64,000 bases of DNA from Paenibacillus montaniterrae (lineage in GTDB: Bacteria; Bacillota; Bacilli; Paenibacillales; Paenibacillaceae), in the NCBI RefSeq assembly GCF_018403185.1, contig NZ_BOSE01000001.1, positions 806,001 through 870,000 of the forward strand, given 5' to 3'. The notes under the pieces were generated by a model. That model saw only the letters and a program-made list of their open reading frames with translations. It was not told the DNA's origin and searched no databases. The translations under genes and the position numbers were made by a program. This document shows positions 16,564-26,213 of this stretch, piece after piece (position 1 is the first letter of the stretch; each line of letters opens with the position of its first letter).

Positions 16564-18114
16564 CTATTCAACCAGCTCATAATCCGAATTTAATGCTGAT
16601 GCAGACTGTGCTTGCCCTGCCGGAGAAAACATAAGCTCAGCGGCGCGAATTGCCTTTAGCATCGCTTTTGCCTTGTTGACGGTTTCCATGTACTCACTCT
16701 CCGGATTGGAATCCCACACAATCCCCGCTCCGCTCTGTACATAAGCGCGATTGTTTTTGAAAATAATGGTGCGGATCGTAATGCACGCATCCATCGAGCC
16801 TGCGAAGCCAAGATAGCCAATTGCTCCCGCATATGCGCCGCGCGCCTCATTTTCCAGCTCTGCGATAATCTCCATCGCTCTCAGCTTTGGAGCTCCCGAT
16901 ACGGTGCCGGCAGGCAAGCAGGAAATAAAGGCATCGAAGAAATCTTTATCCTCGCGCAGCTCGCCCGACACATTGGAAACGATGTGCATCACATGCGAAT
17001 AGCGTTCAATTTCCATAAAGGAATCACAGCGTACCGTGCCGTATTTGGCAACGCGGCCAATGTCGTTGCGGCCAAGATCGACTAGCATCAAATGCTCTGC
17101 TTTTTCCTTCTCATCAGCTAGCAAATCCTGCTCAAGCTGCTTATCCTCTTCCACCGTTTTGCCGCGCGGGCGGGTGCCAGCAATCGGACGAGTCTCCACC
17201 TTGCCATTGTTAACCTTTACTAATGCCTCTGGTGATGTTCCGACGATAACTTGCTCGCCCATCTTCAAATAGTACATATAAGGCGATGGATTCATGACGC
17301 GCAGCACGCGATACACATGCAGCGGATCAACTGTTGTTTCAATATTAAAGCGCTGTGACAGCACGACTTGAAAAATATCGCCAGCGCGAATATATTCCTT
17401 TGCTTGGTTAACGTTGCGAATAAATTGCTCCTTCGTTACATTTGACTGAATGTCGCCCAGCTCCGGGTCCATGTCGAGCGTGCCGTTTGGAATGTCTGTG
17501 GCGACATTGACCTGACGAATTTCTTTAATGAGCCCATCGATTCTCGCCAAGGTGGCATCGTATGAAGCCTCGATTTGGCGATCCGTTGCTCCCTCTGCTA
17601 TATGAACATTACTCACGAGCAAAAGCTGTTGCTTCAAATGATCGAATACGATAACCTGATCACAGAACATGAACTGAATGTCGTTCATATCCATGTCATC
17701 AATGCGATGGGCTGGAAGCTTCTCGTAATACTGCAGCAAATCATAGCCGAAAAATCCAATCGCTCCGCCTGTGAATGGCGGAAGCTCAGCGATAGCCGGC
17801 GTACGGAATGCTCGCAGCCTTGCTTTCAGCAGCTCGAGCGGCTTCTCCTGAACAATCTGCTTGTGCCCCTGCTGCTCCAGCACCATATTGCCGTTTTTGC
17901 CGTACAGCATTAAAAATGGATCACTGCCGATAAAGGAATAGCGTGCCCATTTTGCTCCGCCCTCGACGCTCTCCAGCAAAAACGCATGCTCTTTTTTCGC
18001 AAAATGCTTAAACAAGCGAATTGGTGTTTCTGTATCAGCCATCACTCGTCGTACAATTGGAATAAGATTGTACTTGCTTGCCATTGCAATCACTTGCTTT
18101 AATTCCGTATTCAT
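16564..18114 (-). CDS. trpE: Anthranilate synthase component I
   Basis: Makes anthranilate from chorismate with ammonia from the glutaminase partner. About 516 residues. The N-terminal FLLESVEGG holds the tryptophan feedback site (LLES). The chorismate-binding domain carries GTSPEALVKV, TRPIAGTRPRG and GTVSGAPKLRAMEI. The start at 18114 is preferred because of its position after a GAGAG stretch and the fit to family N-termini; a GTG five codons upstream has no usable site. First gene of the trp block, preceded by a leader of about 245 bases with TRAP-type triplets and an intrinsic terminator. Confidence 0.96.
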   Translation of the reverse strand: MNTELKQVIAMASKYNLIPIVRRVMADTETPIRLFKHFAKKEHAFLLESVEGGAKWARYSFIGSDPFLMLYGKNGNMVLEQQGHKQIVQEKPLELLKARLRAFRTPAIAELPPFTGGAIGFFGYDLLQYYEKLPAHRIDDMDMNDIQFMFCDQVIVFDHLKQQLLLVSNVHIAEGATDRQIEASYDATLARIDGLIKEIRQVNVATDIPNGTLDMDPELGDIQSNVTKEQFIRNVNQAKEYIRAGDIFQVVLSQRFNIETTVDPLHVYRVLRVMNPSPYMYYLKMGEQVIVGTSPEALVKVNNGKVETRPIAGTRPRGKTVEEDKQLEQDLLADEKEKAEHLMLVDLGRNDIGRVAKYGTVRCDSFMEIERYSHVMHIVSNVSGELREDKDFFDAFISCLPAGTVSGAPKLRAMEIIAELENEARGAYAGAIGYLGFAGSMDACITIRTIIFKNNRAYVQSGAGIVWDSNPESEYMETVNKAKAMLKAIRAAELMFSPAGQAQSASALNSDYELVE

Positions 18115-18180
18115 CGGCAACACTCTCACTTTCCAGGCTCTCTGCCTTGTCTATAATCGTCGCGAGCAGGTTTATGTAAC

Positions 18181-18209
18181 AAAAAAGGCCCCCGCTATGA
18201 GCGGGAGCC
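18181..18209 (-). terminator. trp leader attenuator terminator
   Basis: On the minus strand GGCTCCCGC, a five-base loop and GCGGGGGCC (nine-base stem, one mismatch) are followed by six T, about 70 bases before trpE. A terminator in front of the first gene of an operon is an attenuator. The competing antiterminator was not identified by eye. Confidence 0.85.
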
Positions 18210-18262
18210 GTTGACATTATAAGATCAAATAGAAAATAAGTACAAAAACAACAGCACATGCC

Positions 18263-18298
18263 CTACTGCAAACAAACTGCTGCAATAGTGATGCGCAT
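18263..18298 (-). CDS. Putative 11-codon leader ORF in the trp leader
   Basis: ATG at 18298 to TAG at 18263-18265 encodes MRITIAAVCLQ. An AAGG ribosome site sits eight bases upstream and immediately follows the last TRAP-type triplet (18311-18313). It contains no Trp codon, so it is not a classical ribosome-stalling attenuation peptide. TRAP bound next to the site would block its translation. Translation is unproven. Confidence 0.35.
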   Translation of the reverse strand: MRITIAAVCLQ

Positions 18299-18310
18299 AT
18301 ACTTATCCTT

Positions 18311-18356
18311 CTAAAACTCATCTCATAAACCTATCTCATCTAACTCAACTCTACTC
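18311..18356 (-). promoter_or_regulatory. TRAP-binding triplet array in the trpE leader
   Basis: Read on the minus strand, about nine GAG or TAG triplets fall in 46 bases, most separated by one to three bases: 18354-56, 18349-51, 18344-46, 18340-42, 18335-37, 18331-33, 18322-24, 18317-19 and 18311-13. TRAP wraps RNA around its 11-mer ring through (G/U)AG triplets spaced by two or three bases. The gene for TRAP (mtrB) is in the same window at 26489-26710. One spacer is six bases, longer than usual. Confidence 0.85.
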
Positions 18357-18367
18357 ATCTGACACTT

Positions 18368-18397
18368 ACTATACTCTATCGCGCCAGGCACTGTCAA
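18368..18397 (-). promoter_or_regulatory. trp operon promoter
   Basis: On the minus strand TTGACA (18392-18397), 18 bases, TATAGT (18368-18373). It sits just after the aroH stop, with transcription expected near 18361, directly before the TRAP triplets. The trp genes can thus be transcribed independently of the aro genes upstream. Confidence 0.78.
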
Positions 18398-18405
18398 TGC
18401 CAACC

Positions 18406-18777
18406 TTACTTCGCCAAATCCGGGCGCAGCGCCTTTGCTCCACCCAAATAGATGTGCTTGATTTCTTGCTGAGCTTTTTCCGTATTGACCAGCACCATAA
18501 GCCGTACGCATTTTGGCAGGCTGCCTTTCACAGGCACCTCCAGCGCACACATAAGCGGCACCAGCTCCCAACCTGGTAGCTGGCGAATGGCTTGCGCAGG
18601 AAACGCTTCGTCGAGATCATTCGTTACCGTAATCAATACGCTGGCAATGTCTTCTGGGTTTACATCATTTTCCTGAACGAGCTTCGTTACCATTTCAAGC
18701 GTGACCGCCTTAATCTCATTCGCTTCATTCGCTTCAACAGTAGCTGCCGCTCTAATTCCCCGAACTGTCATTTTCAA
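18406..18777 (-). CDS. aroH: Chorismate mutase, AroH type
   Basis: Rearranges chorismate to prephenate at the branch toward Phe and Tyr. 123 residues with the AroH pattern: RGIRAAATVEANE at the N-terminus, FPAQAIRQLPGWELVPLMCALEVPV in the middle, and CVRLMV near the C-terminal part, containing the active-site arginines of the monofunctional trimeric enzyme. Overlaps aroB by four bases. Confidence 0.93.
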   Translation of the reverse strand: MKMTVRGIRAAATVEANEANEIKAVTLEMVTKLVQENDVNPEDIASVLITVTNDLDEAFPAQAIRQLPGWELVPLMCALEVPVKGSLPKCVRLMVLVNTEKAQQEIKHIYLGGAKALRPDLAK

Positions 18778-19868
18778 TCCTCCTGCTTAAGCTCTTCGAT
18801 AATTTCACGCACCCATTGAATCGGCACATCCGGCTTAATTTCAACCTTGCCGATTTCAACCGGCACTACAAATACTACCGTTCCTTCAGAAAACTTTTTA
18901 TCGTGCATCATCGCTGCCAATATTGCATCTGTATCATAATGAGCCGGAATGCGTGTTGGCAGACCACAGCTTTCAAGCGCTAAAGCCGTAACGCGCAAAA
19001 GGTCCTCAGATGCGCCATAGCGCACGCCTAGCTTGGCGGAGCCAATCATCCCTATGGAGATCGCTTCACCGTGCAGCAGCTCATTGTAGCCCGCGACAGC
19101 CTCCAATGCATGACCAATCGTGTGACCGAGATTCAAAATCGCGCGCAAGCTTGATTCCTTTTCATCCTCAGAGACGACCTGCGCCTTAACGCCGCAGCCT
19201 TTATACAGCGCATAGCCGAGCGCCTCAGGCTGCTTGCTGACCATTGCACCAGCGTTGGCAATGCACCAATCTACAAATTCCTTGTCCCAGATCAAGCCGT
19301 GCTTGACGACCTCCGACAGTCCTGCCTTTACTTCGCGGTCAGGCAAGCTTTGCAGCGTTTTAAGATCATACAGCACGAATTCAGGCTGATGAAAAGCGCC
19401 AATAATATTTTTAGCCAATGGATGATTGACCGCAACCTTGCCGCCTACACTGCTGTCATGCGCCAGTATCGTCGTCGGAATTTGAACAAACTTCACGCCG
19501 CGCATATAAGAGGCTGCCACAAATCCGGCAAGATCCCCTACTACACCGCCGCCGAGCGCAACAATCGCCGACTTGCGATCCAGACCGCCCTCCAGCGCCT
19601 TAGTTACGAGCAGCTCCAAATTCGCCAGCGATTTGGACTGTTCGCCTGATGCTACGATCGCACTGACCACCTTAAAGCCGCCTGCGCTCAGGCGCTCCGT
19701 TAAATGTTCGAGATAAAACGGGGCGACCTTCTCATCCGTAATTATCATCAGTGGAGATTTTTGGCTGATGCCATGCTTTACGAAATAAGAAGAGACCTCA
19801 TCCAGGAGGCCCTCCCCGATATAGATTGGATAGGAGCGTTCGCCAAGCTCTACGTTAAGCTGACGCAT
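18774..19868 (-). CDS. aroB: 3-Dehydroquinate synthase
   Basis: Second step of the shikimate pathway: DAHP to 3-dehydroquinate, NAD- and metal-dependent. About 364 residues from ATG 19868, which has GGAGAG upstream and lies one base after the aroC stop; the frame stays open to 19964 without a better start. GGGVVGDLAGFVAASYMRG (NAD and substrate binding), the metal-ligand segment GLSEVVKHG and NLGHTIGHALE are present. Confidence 0.96.
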   Translation of the reverse strand: MRQLNVELGERSYPIYIGEGLLDEVSSYFVKHGISQKSPLMIITDEKVAPFYLEHLTERLSAGGFKVVSAIVASGEQSKSLANLELLVTKALEGGLDRKSAIVALGGGVVGDLAGFVAASYMRGVKFVQIPTTILAHDSSVGGKVAVNHPLAKNIIGAFHQPEFVLYDLKTLQSLPDREVKAGLSEVVKHGLIWDKEFVDWCIANAGAMVSKQPEALGYALYKGCGVKAQVVSEDEKESSLRAILNLGHTIGHALEAVAGYNELLHGEAISIGMIGSAKLGVRYGASEDLLRVTALALESCGLPTRIPAHYDTDAILAAMMHDKKFSEGTVVFVVPVEIGKVEIKPDVPIQWVREIIEELKQED

Positions 19869-19869
19869 A

Positions 19870-21039
19870 TTAGTATCTCTCCAATTGCTCTTGATAGTTT
19901 TTAAGGTTAGCATGAATTTCCTCGATTGAATCTCCACCGAATTTTTCAAGGAACGCACGCGCAACCTCCCATGCCACTACATGCTCCATTACAACGCTTG
20001 CAGCCGGCACGGCACAGCTGTCGGAACGCTCAACCTGAGCAGTAAACTCCTCTTTCGTATCAATATCAACGCTGCGCAACGGCTTGTAAAGCGTTGGAAT
20101 CGGCTTCATTACCCCGCGCACTACAATTTGCTCTCCGTTTGTCATGCCGCCCTCAAAACCGCCAAGACGGTTGGTTGCGCGATGATAGCCTTTTTCCGGC
20201 GTATACAAAATTTCGTCGTGCACCTGTGAGCCGCGAATTTTCGCTGCTTCAAAGCCGATGCCGATTTCAACACCTTTGAATGCGTTGATCGACATAACCG
20301 CTTGCGCAATTCTTCCATCCAGCTTGCGATCCCACTGCACATGGCTGCCTAGACCGATTGGCACGCCTTCGATAATGCATTCAACAATGCCGCCGATTGA
20401 ATCGCCTTCTTGTTTAATTTGGTCGATATAGGCGGTCATTTTCTCTTCCGTTTCCTTGTCAACGACGCGTACAGACGATTCTTCAGTACGCGCAATCAAT
20501 TCGTCAATCGGCAAATTATGCTGCGGCGCTTCGATTTCACCGATGCGAATAACTTGACCGGCAACCTTAATGCCGAACTCGGCAAGCAGCTGTCTGGCAA
20601 CCGCGCCTACAGCAACACGCGCTGCTGTTTCACGCGCAGAGGAACGCTCCAGCACGTTGCGCAAATCCTTCAAATTGTATTTCAATCCGCCGTTCAAATC
20701 AGCATGACCTGGACGTGGACGATGTACGCGACGCTTCGTCTCGTCCGTGCCTTCAATCGGCTCGATATTCATCACCTTGGTCCAATGCTTCCAGTCATTG
20801 TTAACGACGACCAGCGCTACCGGAGCGCCTGTTGTTTTACCGTGACGCACGCCACCGACAATGTCCGCCGTATCCTTTTCGATTTGCATGCGGCGGCCGC
20901 GGCCATGACCCTTTTGACGGCGCTGCAGCTGAAAGTTCAATTCTTCAAAATCAAGCGTCAAATTGCTAGGCAATCCTTCTATAATGGCGGTCAATTGAGG
21001 ACCGTGGGTTTCACCCGCTGTCAAATAACGTAAACTCAA
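19870..21039 (-). CDS. aroC: Chorismate synthase
   Basis: Last shikimate step, EPSP to chorismate, needing reduced FMN. About 389 residues. The N-terminal [41 protein letters not shown] and [16 protein letters not shown] motifs are all present. The start is TTG at 21039, eight bases after AAGGAGG; upstream in-frame codons lack a site and the family begins at this point. First gene of the aroC-aroB-aroH group (aroF in B. subtilis nomenclature). Confidence 0.96.
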   Translation of the reverse strand: MSLRYLTAGETHGPQLTAIIEGLPSNLTLDFEELNFQLQRRQKGHGRGRRMQIEKDTADIVGGVRHGKTTGAPVALVVVNNDWKHWTKVMNIEPIEGTDETKRRVHRPRPGHADLNGGLKYNLKDLRNVLERSSARETAARVAVGAVARQLLAEFGIKVAGQVIRIGEIEAPQHNLPIDELIARTEESSVRVVDKETEEKMTAYIDQIKQEGDSIGGIVECIIEGVPIGLGSHVQWDRKLDGRIAQAVMSINAFKGVEIGIGFEAAKIRGSQVHDEILYTPEKGYHRATNRLGGFEGGMTNGEQIVVRGVMKPIPTLYKPLRSVDIDTKEEFTAQVERSDSCAVPAASVVMEHVVAWEVARAFLEKFGGDSIEEIHANLKNYQEQLERY

Positions 21040-21151
21040 AACTAGCTCCTCCTTAAACATGCAGAACAATTTTCCTGCGATCATTGTAAAGCCGTAAATA
21101 TCTTTGCTCATTATAGTACAGCCCTGCTAGTTTGACAAGAAAATACAGGGT

Positions 21152-21197
21152 GCAACAAATAAGGCGAGCAGACCTGTTTCTTGCCTCGGCGCTCGCC
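21152..21197 (-). terminator. Possible terminator after cheR
   Basis: Minus-strand stem GGCGAGC/GCTCGCC (21163-21197) with a long imperfect loop and a weak T-rich tail (TTATTTGTTG). Confidence 0.5.
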
Positions 21198-21221
21198 ATA
21201 ATAACGATGTTATGATTGCTC

Positions 21222-22007
21222 TTATAATTTGCGATAAAAAAATGTATCTGCCGTTTCAAAGCCGTATTGCGACGGTGTAAAAATTTGCTCGGTGCTGCCA
21301 ACGAACAAAATACCGCCCGGCTTTAATGCCTTGGCGAATTTATGATACAGCTCATTCTTTGCTTCCTCTGTAAAATAGATCATCACATTGCGGCATACGA
21401 TCAGATCAAAGCCGGAATCGAATGGATCGTACAGCATATTGTGCTGCTTGAATTTGACTGCCCGCTTAAGCGAATCGACTACGGAGTATACGCCTTCTTC
21501 CTCATGAAAATATTTGTTGAGAAAGACAGGCGGCACATCCCGCACCGAGCGGTCGAGATAGAAGCCTTGATGTGCTTTTGCCAGTACGCCTTGATCAAGA
21601 TCAGTAGCGAGCAGCTCTGTTTTGTGCAGCATACTCAACTGATCGAGAATCATCGCCAGCGTATAGGGCTCCTCGCCTGTCGAGCAAGCCGCGCTCCATA
21701 TTTTCAGCTTATCGTACTGACTGATCATTTCGGGTAAAAATTTGCTGCGCAGCACTTCCCAGCGCTGGGGATTGCGCCAAAATTCCGAGACATTGATCGT
21801 CATGCGATCAAGAAACTCATCCATCATTGCAGGCTGGGCGACAAGCGCCTGAAAATACGATTCAAACGTCGTATGCCCATGCTTTAGCCGAAGCGTCGTC
21901 AAGCGCCGCTTCATCTGAGCTTCCTTGTACAACGATAAATCAATCGCTGTTTTTTTCTTAATATTTTCTATAAATCGAATAAAGTCCAAATCGTCCGACA
22001 TCATCAT
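21222..22007 (-). CDS. cheR: Chemotaxis protein methyltransferase
   Basis: Methylates glutamates of chemoreceptors with SAM. 261 residues: an N-terminal CheR helical domain (LDFIRFIENIKKKTAIDLSLY), then the SAM-binding domain with WSAACSTGEEPYTLAM, ATDLDQGVLAKA and DLIVCRNVMIYF. Its place between ndk and aroC is conserved in Bacillus. No other chemotaxis gene is in the window. Confidence 0.95.
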   Translation of the reverse strand: MMMSDDLDFIRFIENIKKKTAIDLSLYKEAQMKRRLTTLRLKHGHTTFESYFQALVAQPAMMDEFLDRMTINVSEFWRNPQRWEVLRSKFLPEMISQYDKLKIWSAACSTGEEPYTLAMILDQLSMLHKTELLATDLDQGVLAKAHQGFYLDRSVRDVPPVFLNKYFHEEEGVYSVVDSLKRAVKFKQHNMLYDPFDSGFDLIVCRNVMIYFTEEAKNELYHKFAKALKPGGILFVGSTEQIFTPSQYGFETADTFFYRKL

Positions 22008-22022
22008 GCCCCCGTGTTCAGC

Positions 22023-22466
22023 CTAAATCCAGCGCTGAATGCTATGTTCATAGTCAATCAGCTCATGCTCGCTGAAAAATATTTGAATCTCTCTAGCAGC
22101 ATTTTCAGGTGAGTCCGAGCCATGAATAAGATTAAAATTCGTATGTACTGCGTAATCCGAGCGAATCGTGCCCGGCGCTGCCTCAACGGCATTCGTTTTG
22201 CCAATCATGGCACGCGTCAAGGCGATTGCGTTATCGCCTTCCCACACCATAGCAAAAACAGGCCCTGATGTAATAAAGTCTACTAATGGCTCATAGAATG
22301 GCTTGCCTTTATGCTCGCCGTAATGCTGCTCGGCCAGCTCAGGCGTTATTTTCATAAATTTTGCTGCAACAAGCTTCAAGCCTTTTTTCTCAAAGCGAGC
22401 TACAAGCTCGCCTATCAAGCCGCGCTGAACACCATCAGGCTTAATCATTAAAAATGTTCTATCCAT
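22023..22466 (-). CDS. ndk: Nucleoside diphosphate kinase
   Basis: Balances NTP pools by phosphate transfer through a phospho-histidine. 147 residues, normal length. [14 protein letters not shown] at the N-terminus; the active-site His is in [30 protein letters not shown] is conserved. It lies between hepT and cheR, with a short R1-type remnant in the hepT-ndk gap. Confidence 0.97.
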   Translation of the reverse strand: MDRTFLMIKPDGVQRGLIGELVARFEKKGLKLVAAKFMKITPELAEQHYGEHKGKPFYEPLVDFITSGPVFAMVWEGDNAIALTRAMIGKTNAVEAAPGTIRSDYAVHTNFNLIHGSDSPENAAREIQIFFSEHELIDYEHSIQRWI

Positions 22467-22530
22467 ATGTCGTGTCCCTTCCTTTAGAGCGTCTAGTATA
22501 TAAAGGATGTTCTACTCATTAATAGAGGAA

Positions 22531-22583
22531 GTTCAAAAAGCGCAACTTTGATGACGATGTCCTGAAAGCCGTGCTTTTTGAAC
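22531..22583 (-). repeat. Internally deleted R1 remnant (53 bp)
   Basis: GTTCAAAAAGC at 22531 and GCTTTTTGAAC ending at 22583 are joined by the sub-terminal parts of R1 (AACTTTGATGACGATG and the CCTGAAAGCC side) with the whole middle missing. It could fold as a hairpin in the hepT-ndk gap. Confidence 0.8.
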
Positions 22584-22588
22584 GCTCA

Positions 22589-23563
22589 TTAATAATTCCG
22601 CTTGCCGACAAACTGAGCAATCTCTACGAGATTTTTGCGTGCTGAATTGGCAGGCAGCTCCTCCAAAATGGTTAGCGCCTTGGCGATATATCGATTAGCC
22701 AGCTCATCTGCCAGCTGGCTTCCGGCACTGCTGCGCACGTATTCGATTGCAGCTCTTGTGTCTGCTCCACTGCCCTCGTGATGAATTCGTTTAATTTCAG
22801 CAAGCAGCGGCTCGCGCACCGTAATATCCTGCAATGCCAAAATGACCGGAAGTGTAATGTTTCCTTGGCGAATATCTGAGCCCGGCGGCTTGCCAATCTG
22901 TTTTTCAGTACCGTACAAATCAAGCAAATCGTCACGAATCTGGAATGCCATGCCAACATTGTAGCCGTAACGATACAGCGCATTGTAATGCTGCGGGCTG
23001 CAGCCCGCTACAATCCCGCCGAGCTGTGTGCTAATTGCCAGCAGCAGCGCGGTTTTGCGACGAATGCGCAGCAAGTAATGACGTACGGATTGCTCAGTGT
23101 TGAAAAAGTCGCGAATTTGCTCCATCTCCCCGATGCACATTTCAACCAGCGCTTTGGAAAGCATCTGATGCACCTTAGGGTTGGAAATTTGCGCAATTTG
23201 CGACAACGCTTGTCCATGGATGTAATCGCCTGTATACATCGCGACTCGATTATCCCATTTGGACTTTACGGTTAGCTGACCTCGTCTCGTCTCTGCATCG
23301 TCAATTACATCATCATGCACCAGTGAAGCCATATGTATCAGCTCCAGCGTGACGGCAACCTTTTTCAGATCATCCAGCCTGTACTCGCCGAATTTACCGC
23401 CAAGCAGCACAAAAACGGGGCGAATTCGCTTCCCTCCCGCTTTGAGCAAATGCAGTGCTGCTTCTGAAAGCAGTGGCTGCTCGTCCATCACGACACGCTC
23501 GAGCTCTGTTTCAATCTTGTTGATATCGCCTTTCATTTTTGCGTAGATTTCCAATAACTTCAT
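22589..23563 (-). CDS. hepT: Heptaprenyl diphosphate synthase component II
   Basis: Trans-prenyltransferase that, with HepS, builds the C35 menaquinone side chain. About 324 residues with both aspartate-rich motifs: LVHDDVIDDAETRRG and FQIRDDLLDLYG. The start at 23563 has GGTGAGG upstream; the frame extends ten codons further without a site. Order hepS-menG-hepT-ndk matches Bacillus. Confidence 0.93.
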   Translation of the reverse strand: MKLLEIYAKMKGDINKIETELERVVMDEQPLLSEAALHLLKAGGKRIRPVFVLLGGKFGEYRLDDLKKVAVTLELIHMASLVHDDVIDDAETRRGQLTVKSKWDNRVAMYTGDYIHGQALSQIAQISNPKVHQMLSKALVEMCIGEMEQIRDFFNTEQSVRHYLLRIRRKTALLLAISTQLGGIVAGCSPQHYNALYRYGYNVGMAFQIRDDLLDLYGTEKQIGKPPGSDIRQGNITLPVILALQDITVREPLLAEIKRIHHEGSGADTRAAIEYVRSSAGSQLADELANRYIAKALTILEELPANSARKNLVEIAQFVGKRNY

Positions 23564-23610
23564 GTCCTCACCCTTACTGTTGCGACTGATCATTGCTCAG
23601 CATAAGCTGC

Positions 23611-24324
23611 TTACTTTTTCCCAATATGCAGCGCTGCAACGCCCAGGAAGAAGTTTTTCACATATACCTCCTTGGCTCCTACCTGCTCAAACAAAGCCTT
23701 AAGCTCCTTGGCATCAAGAAACAGCTGCAGCGAATCAGGCAGCCATTTATAGGCGGCAAAACGCTTGGCAAATGCTTTGCCCAGCAACGGAACAATCTTC
23801 TCAAAGTAAAAGTAATAAATGCTTTTGAAGGGCTGAGCTTGCGGCTTGGACATATCCAGACATACAATTTTTCCGCCTGGCTTAACGACGCGCAGCATTT
23901 CGGAAACAACCTGCTTGTAATCCGGAACGTTGCGCAGGCCAAACCCTATTGTTACATAATCAAATGAATTATCAGCAAACGGCAGCTCCATTGCATTGCC
24001 TTGAACAAGCTCAACCTGCGCATCCAGGCCTGCTTCCACTACTTTACGCTTGCCAATAGCAAGCATTTGCTCACTGAAATCAAGACCGATAATTTTCCCT
24101 GTTTTGCTTGCTCTCGCCAAATCAATCGTCCAATCGCAAGTTCCGCAGCACAGATCCAGCGCAGTTTGCCCAGGCTGAACATTCATAAGCTGCATCGTTT
24201 TTTTACGCCACACCTTATGCTGTCTGAAGCTCATAATGTCGTTCATTTTATCGTATTTCGGTGCAATATTTTCAAACAGGTCATGTACATGACTTTTGGA
24301 ATTTTGCATAGAATTCGAACTCAT
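23611..24324 (-). CDS. menG: Demethylmenaquinone methyltransferase
   Basis: Final methylation in menaquinone synthesis (UbiE/MenG family). 237 residues with [16 protein letters not shown] (SAM site), [15 protein letters not shown] and [16 protein letters not shown]. It overlaps the end of hepS by four bases and is followed by hepT, so ring methylation and side-chain synthesis are encoded together. Confidence 0.96.
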   Translation of the reverse strand: MSSNSMQNSKSHVHDLFENIAPKYDKMNDIMSFRQHKVWRKKTMQLMNVQPGQTALDLCCGTCDWTIDLARASKTGKIIGLDFSEQMLAIGKRKVVEAGLDAQVELVQGNAMELPFADNSFDYVTIGFGLRNVPDYKQVVSEMLRVVKPGGKIVCLDMSKPQAQPFKSIYYFYFEKIVPLLGKAFAKRFAAYKWLPDSLQLFLDAKELKALFEQVGAKEVYVKNFFLGVAALHIGKK

Positions 24325-25178
24325 TGTGCCTCCACTCGTTTCATAGAATATTTAGCCACTTTCAACGCCATTTCCTCCATCAAATGATGAAGCTCTTTTT
24401 TTAGCTCTGTGAAATGCTCGCTCTCCAGCAGCTTATGCACGGCATCGTATACGGTATGCAGCGTATCCATCAAATAGCGGCGTATATTGTGCTTCTCAAG
24501 CAAATGCTCATAATTGTCCTGCTTCAGCAAGCTTTTCTCCTCAGCGGGACTGATTGCACCGAGCAACGACCAATATGCAAAGCTGCGTGCAAAGCCGCCG
24601 GCAGTGACGCTGTCCTTCAGCTCCTCATAAATTACTTCAAAGCGAGAAACATAATGCAGCAGCTCCTGCCATATTTCCGCCAGCGGCTCCTCAAAATAAC
24701 GATAAAAAGGCAAGAACATCTCACTTTTAAGATTTATTCTGCTACTTAGATATTCCTCCGCGGTTAGCGTGGCCGCTTGCACCTTTTCATAAAGCGTAAT
24801 CTTCAAGCGATTAACATCTGCAACCGCTTTACTTAACAAGCCGATCAGCTCTACTTCGCCTGCGGCAGCCAATAGCTGGTAAAATCTTGCGCTAAAATAA
24901 TCGCCTGCTAAAATCTTAAGTTGCCTGGAGCGCATTTGCTTCTCCGTCCGTTGTCCTGTTTCCGTATCGATAAGATCATGTGTATCCATTCCAAGCTGAA
25001 CCAAAGCTGTCACTAGATTGAACAGCTCTGAACGCTCTCTGCTTTGCTTCGAGCTTCTAAGGGCACCGAATAGCAACTGCAATCTGGGCTCCGCATATGC
25101 AGGAAGCTCAGTATGTAGGTGAATCATATCATATTGGACATAAGGTGCGGCAGCATCAGCTACACGGTATTTTTTCAT
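24321..25178 (-). CDS. hepS: Heptaprenyl diphosphate synthase component I
   Basis: Non-catalytic subunit of the two-component heptaprenyl diphosphate synthase. 285 residues, mostly helical, with GMDTHDLID and [18 protein letters not shown] typical of HepS; it lacks the aspartate-rich motifs of catalytic prenyl synthases. Preceded by a GGAGG site. Divergent in sequence, so the call leans on position before menG-hepT. Confidence 0.85.
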   Translation of the reverse strand: MKKYRVADAAAPYVQYDMIHLHTELPAYAEPRLQLLFGALRSSKQSRERSELFNLVTALVQLGMDTHDLIDTETGQRTEKQMRSRQLKILAGDYFSARFYQLLAAAGEVELIGLLSKAVADVNRLKITLYEKVQAATLTAEEYLSSRINLKSEMFLPFYRYFEEPLAEIWQELLHYVSRFEVIYEELKDSVTAGGFARSFAYWSLLGAISPAEEKSLLKQDNYEHLLEKHNIRRYLMDTLHTVYDAVHKLLESEHFTELKKELHHLMEEMALKVAKYSMKRVEAQ

Positions 25179-25288
25179 TGATGAAGCCTCCGAACAAAAA
25201 TAGGTAACATTCCTCTTTACAATAAAAATTATTATAGCATAGATTCGTCTCTATTCCTAGAAAGGTTGTGACAGCCGTATGACTGGAT

Positions 25289-25828
25289 TTACACTTCATA
25301 ATGCTGCTGCCACAATATCGACTTATGAATGCGCAATCGCTCAATCCACAGCGGCTGCTCTAGCCAGGCAACCCCTTCAAGCGCCTGCACGCCCTGCTCC
25401 AGCCAAGCATCGTCGCCGCGTACCGTCAGCTGCATTAGCTGCAGCGTTTCTCCATGTTTTCGGCCTTCACGCAGCACCGTAATCGACAGCTGCTCAATGT
25501 TGCTGCCATAATGAAACGCTAAAGCAACGTAGAGCGGAACCGTATCATAAATTTGCTCGTGAACTGGCTGATCGCTATGCAGCAGCAGATCCACGTCGAT
25601 CCTCTCATGCTGCAGCCTGATCGCCTTTAACGTGCTCGTATTAATATGCTCGGACAGCACATCGACCAAATTTTCATTAGTAAGCGGCTCGCGCTTATGA
25701 TAGGTCATCGCTGCCAAATGCTCATCACGCGAGGCAGGAAGATCAAGATAGCGGCTAAGAGACAAAACAAGCAGCATCACAATCAGCGCCGCCAACATCC
25801 CCTTAACTAAAGCAAATCCTTGCTTCAT
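25289..25828 (-). CDS. Hypothetical membrane-anchored protein
   Basis: 179 residues. One N-terminal membrane segment (GMLAALIVMLLVLSLSRYL) then a soluble, probably external, part with no motif I recognise. It lies between mtrB and hepS where Bacillus has no gene. The ribosome site is weak (GAGAGTGAG). Base composition resembles its neighbours, and both ends are free of repeats, so I take it as real. Confidence 0.65.
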   Translation of the reverse strand: MKQGFALVKGMLAALIVMLLVLSLSRYLDLPASRDEHLAAMTYHKREPLTNENLVDVLSEHINTSTLKAIRLQHERIDVDLLLHSDQPVHEQIYDTVPLYVALAFHYGSNIEQLSITVLREGRKHGETLQLMQLTVRGDDAWLEQGVQALEGVAWLEQPLWIERLRIHKSILWQQHYEV

Positions 25829-25877
25829 AATCGATCGCTCACTCTCATCAACTTAAATAAAAACATCACATCGCTCC

Positions 25878-26006
25878 GGAGCAAAGCATCCTCCGCTGTA
25901 GCTTTTTGAGTGCAGGACCAAGAAGATGGCACTCGGTAGCGTGACATATTCGACGTCGACTCCACTATAACGCAACCGCATCGTCATCAAAGTCCTGCTT
26001 TTGAAC
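25878..26006 (+). repeat. R1-type repeat with an R2 end fused on the left
   Basis: Begins with the R2 end GGAGCAAAGCATCC, passes into the R1 body (GCAGGACCAAGAAG) and ends with the R1 end CATCGTCATCAAAGTCC...TTTTGAAC. A chimera of both families, with a shortened middle. Confidence 0.8.
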
Positions 26007-26025
26007 TTCCTCTTTTCAATAAAAG

Positions 26026-26196
26026 GTTCAAAAAGCTGGGCTTTCAGGACCAAGAAGCTTGGACGCTAGTAGAAAATGAGGAGCGCAGCGTAGGCAAAAA
26101 GCTACGTGAGCACCGGAATTTTCGCTAGCGTTCAAGATTCGCCGCCGAATCCTCTACAGAGAAGTTACATCGTCATCAAAGTCCAGCTTTTTGAAC
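26026..26196 (+). repeat. R1 repeat, full copy (171 bp)
   Basis: Inverted ends GTTCAAAAAGCTGG and CCAGCTTTTTGAAC. The body has the GAGCGCAGCGTAG / CTACGTGAGCACC stem found in all full copies. Tandem with the next copy. Confidence 0.9.
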
Positions 26197-26213
26197 TTCC
26201 TCTTCCAATCGAG

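Noticed and set aside
18210..18245. Internal promoter TTGTAC-18-TATAAT in the trp leader
   Set aside because: It would be followed at once by the attenuator terminator, and a much better promoter lies at 18368-18397.
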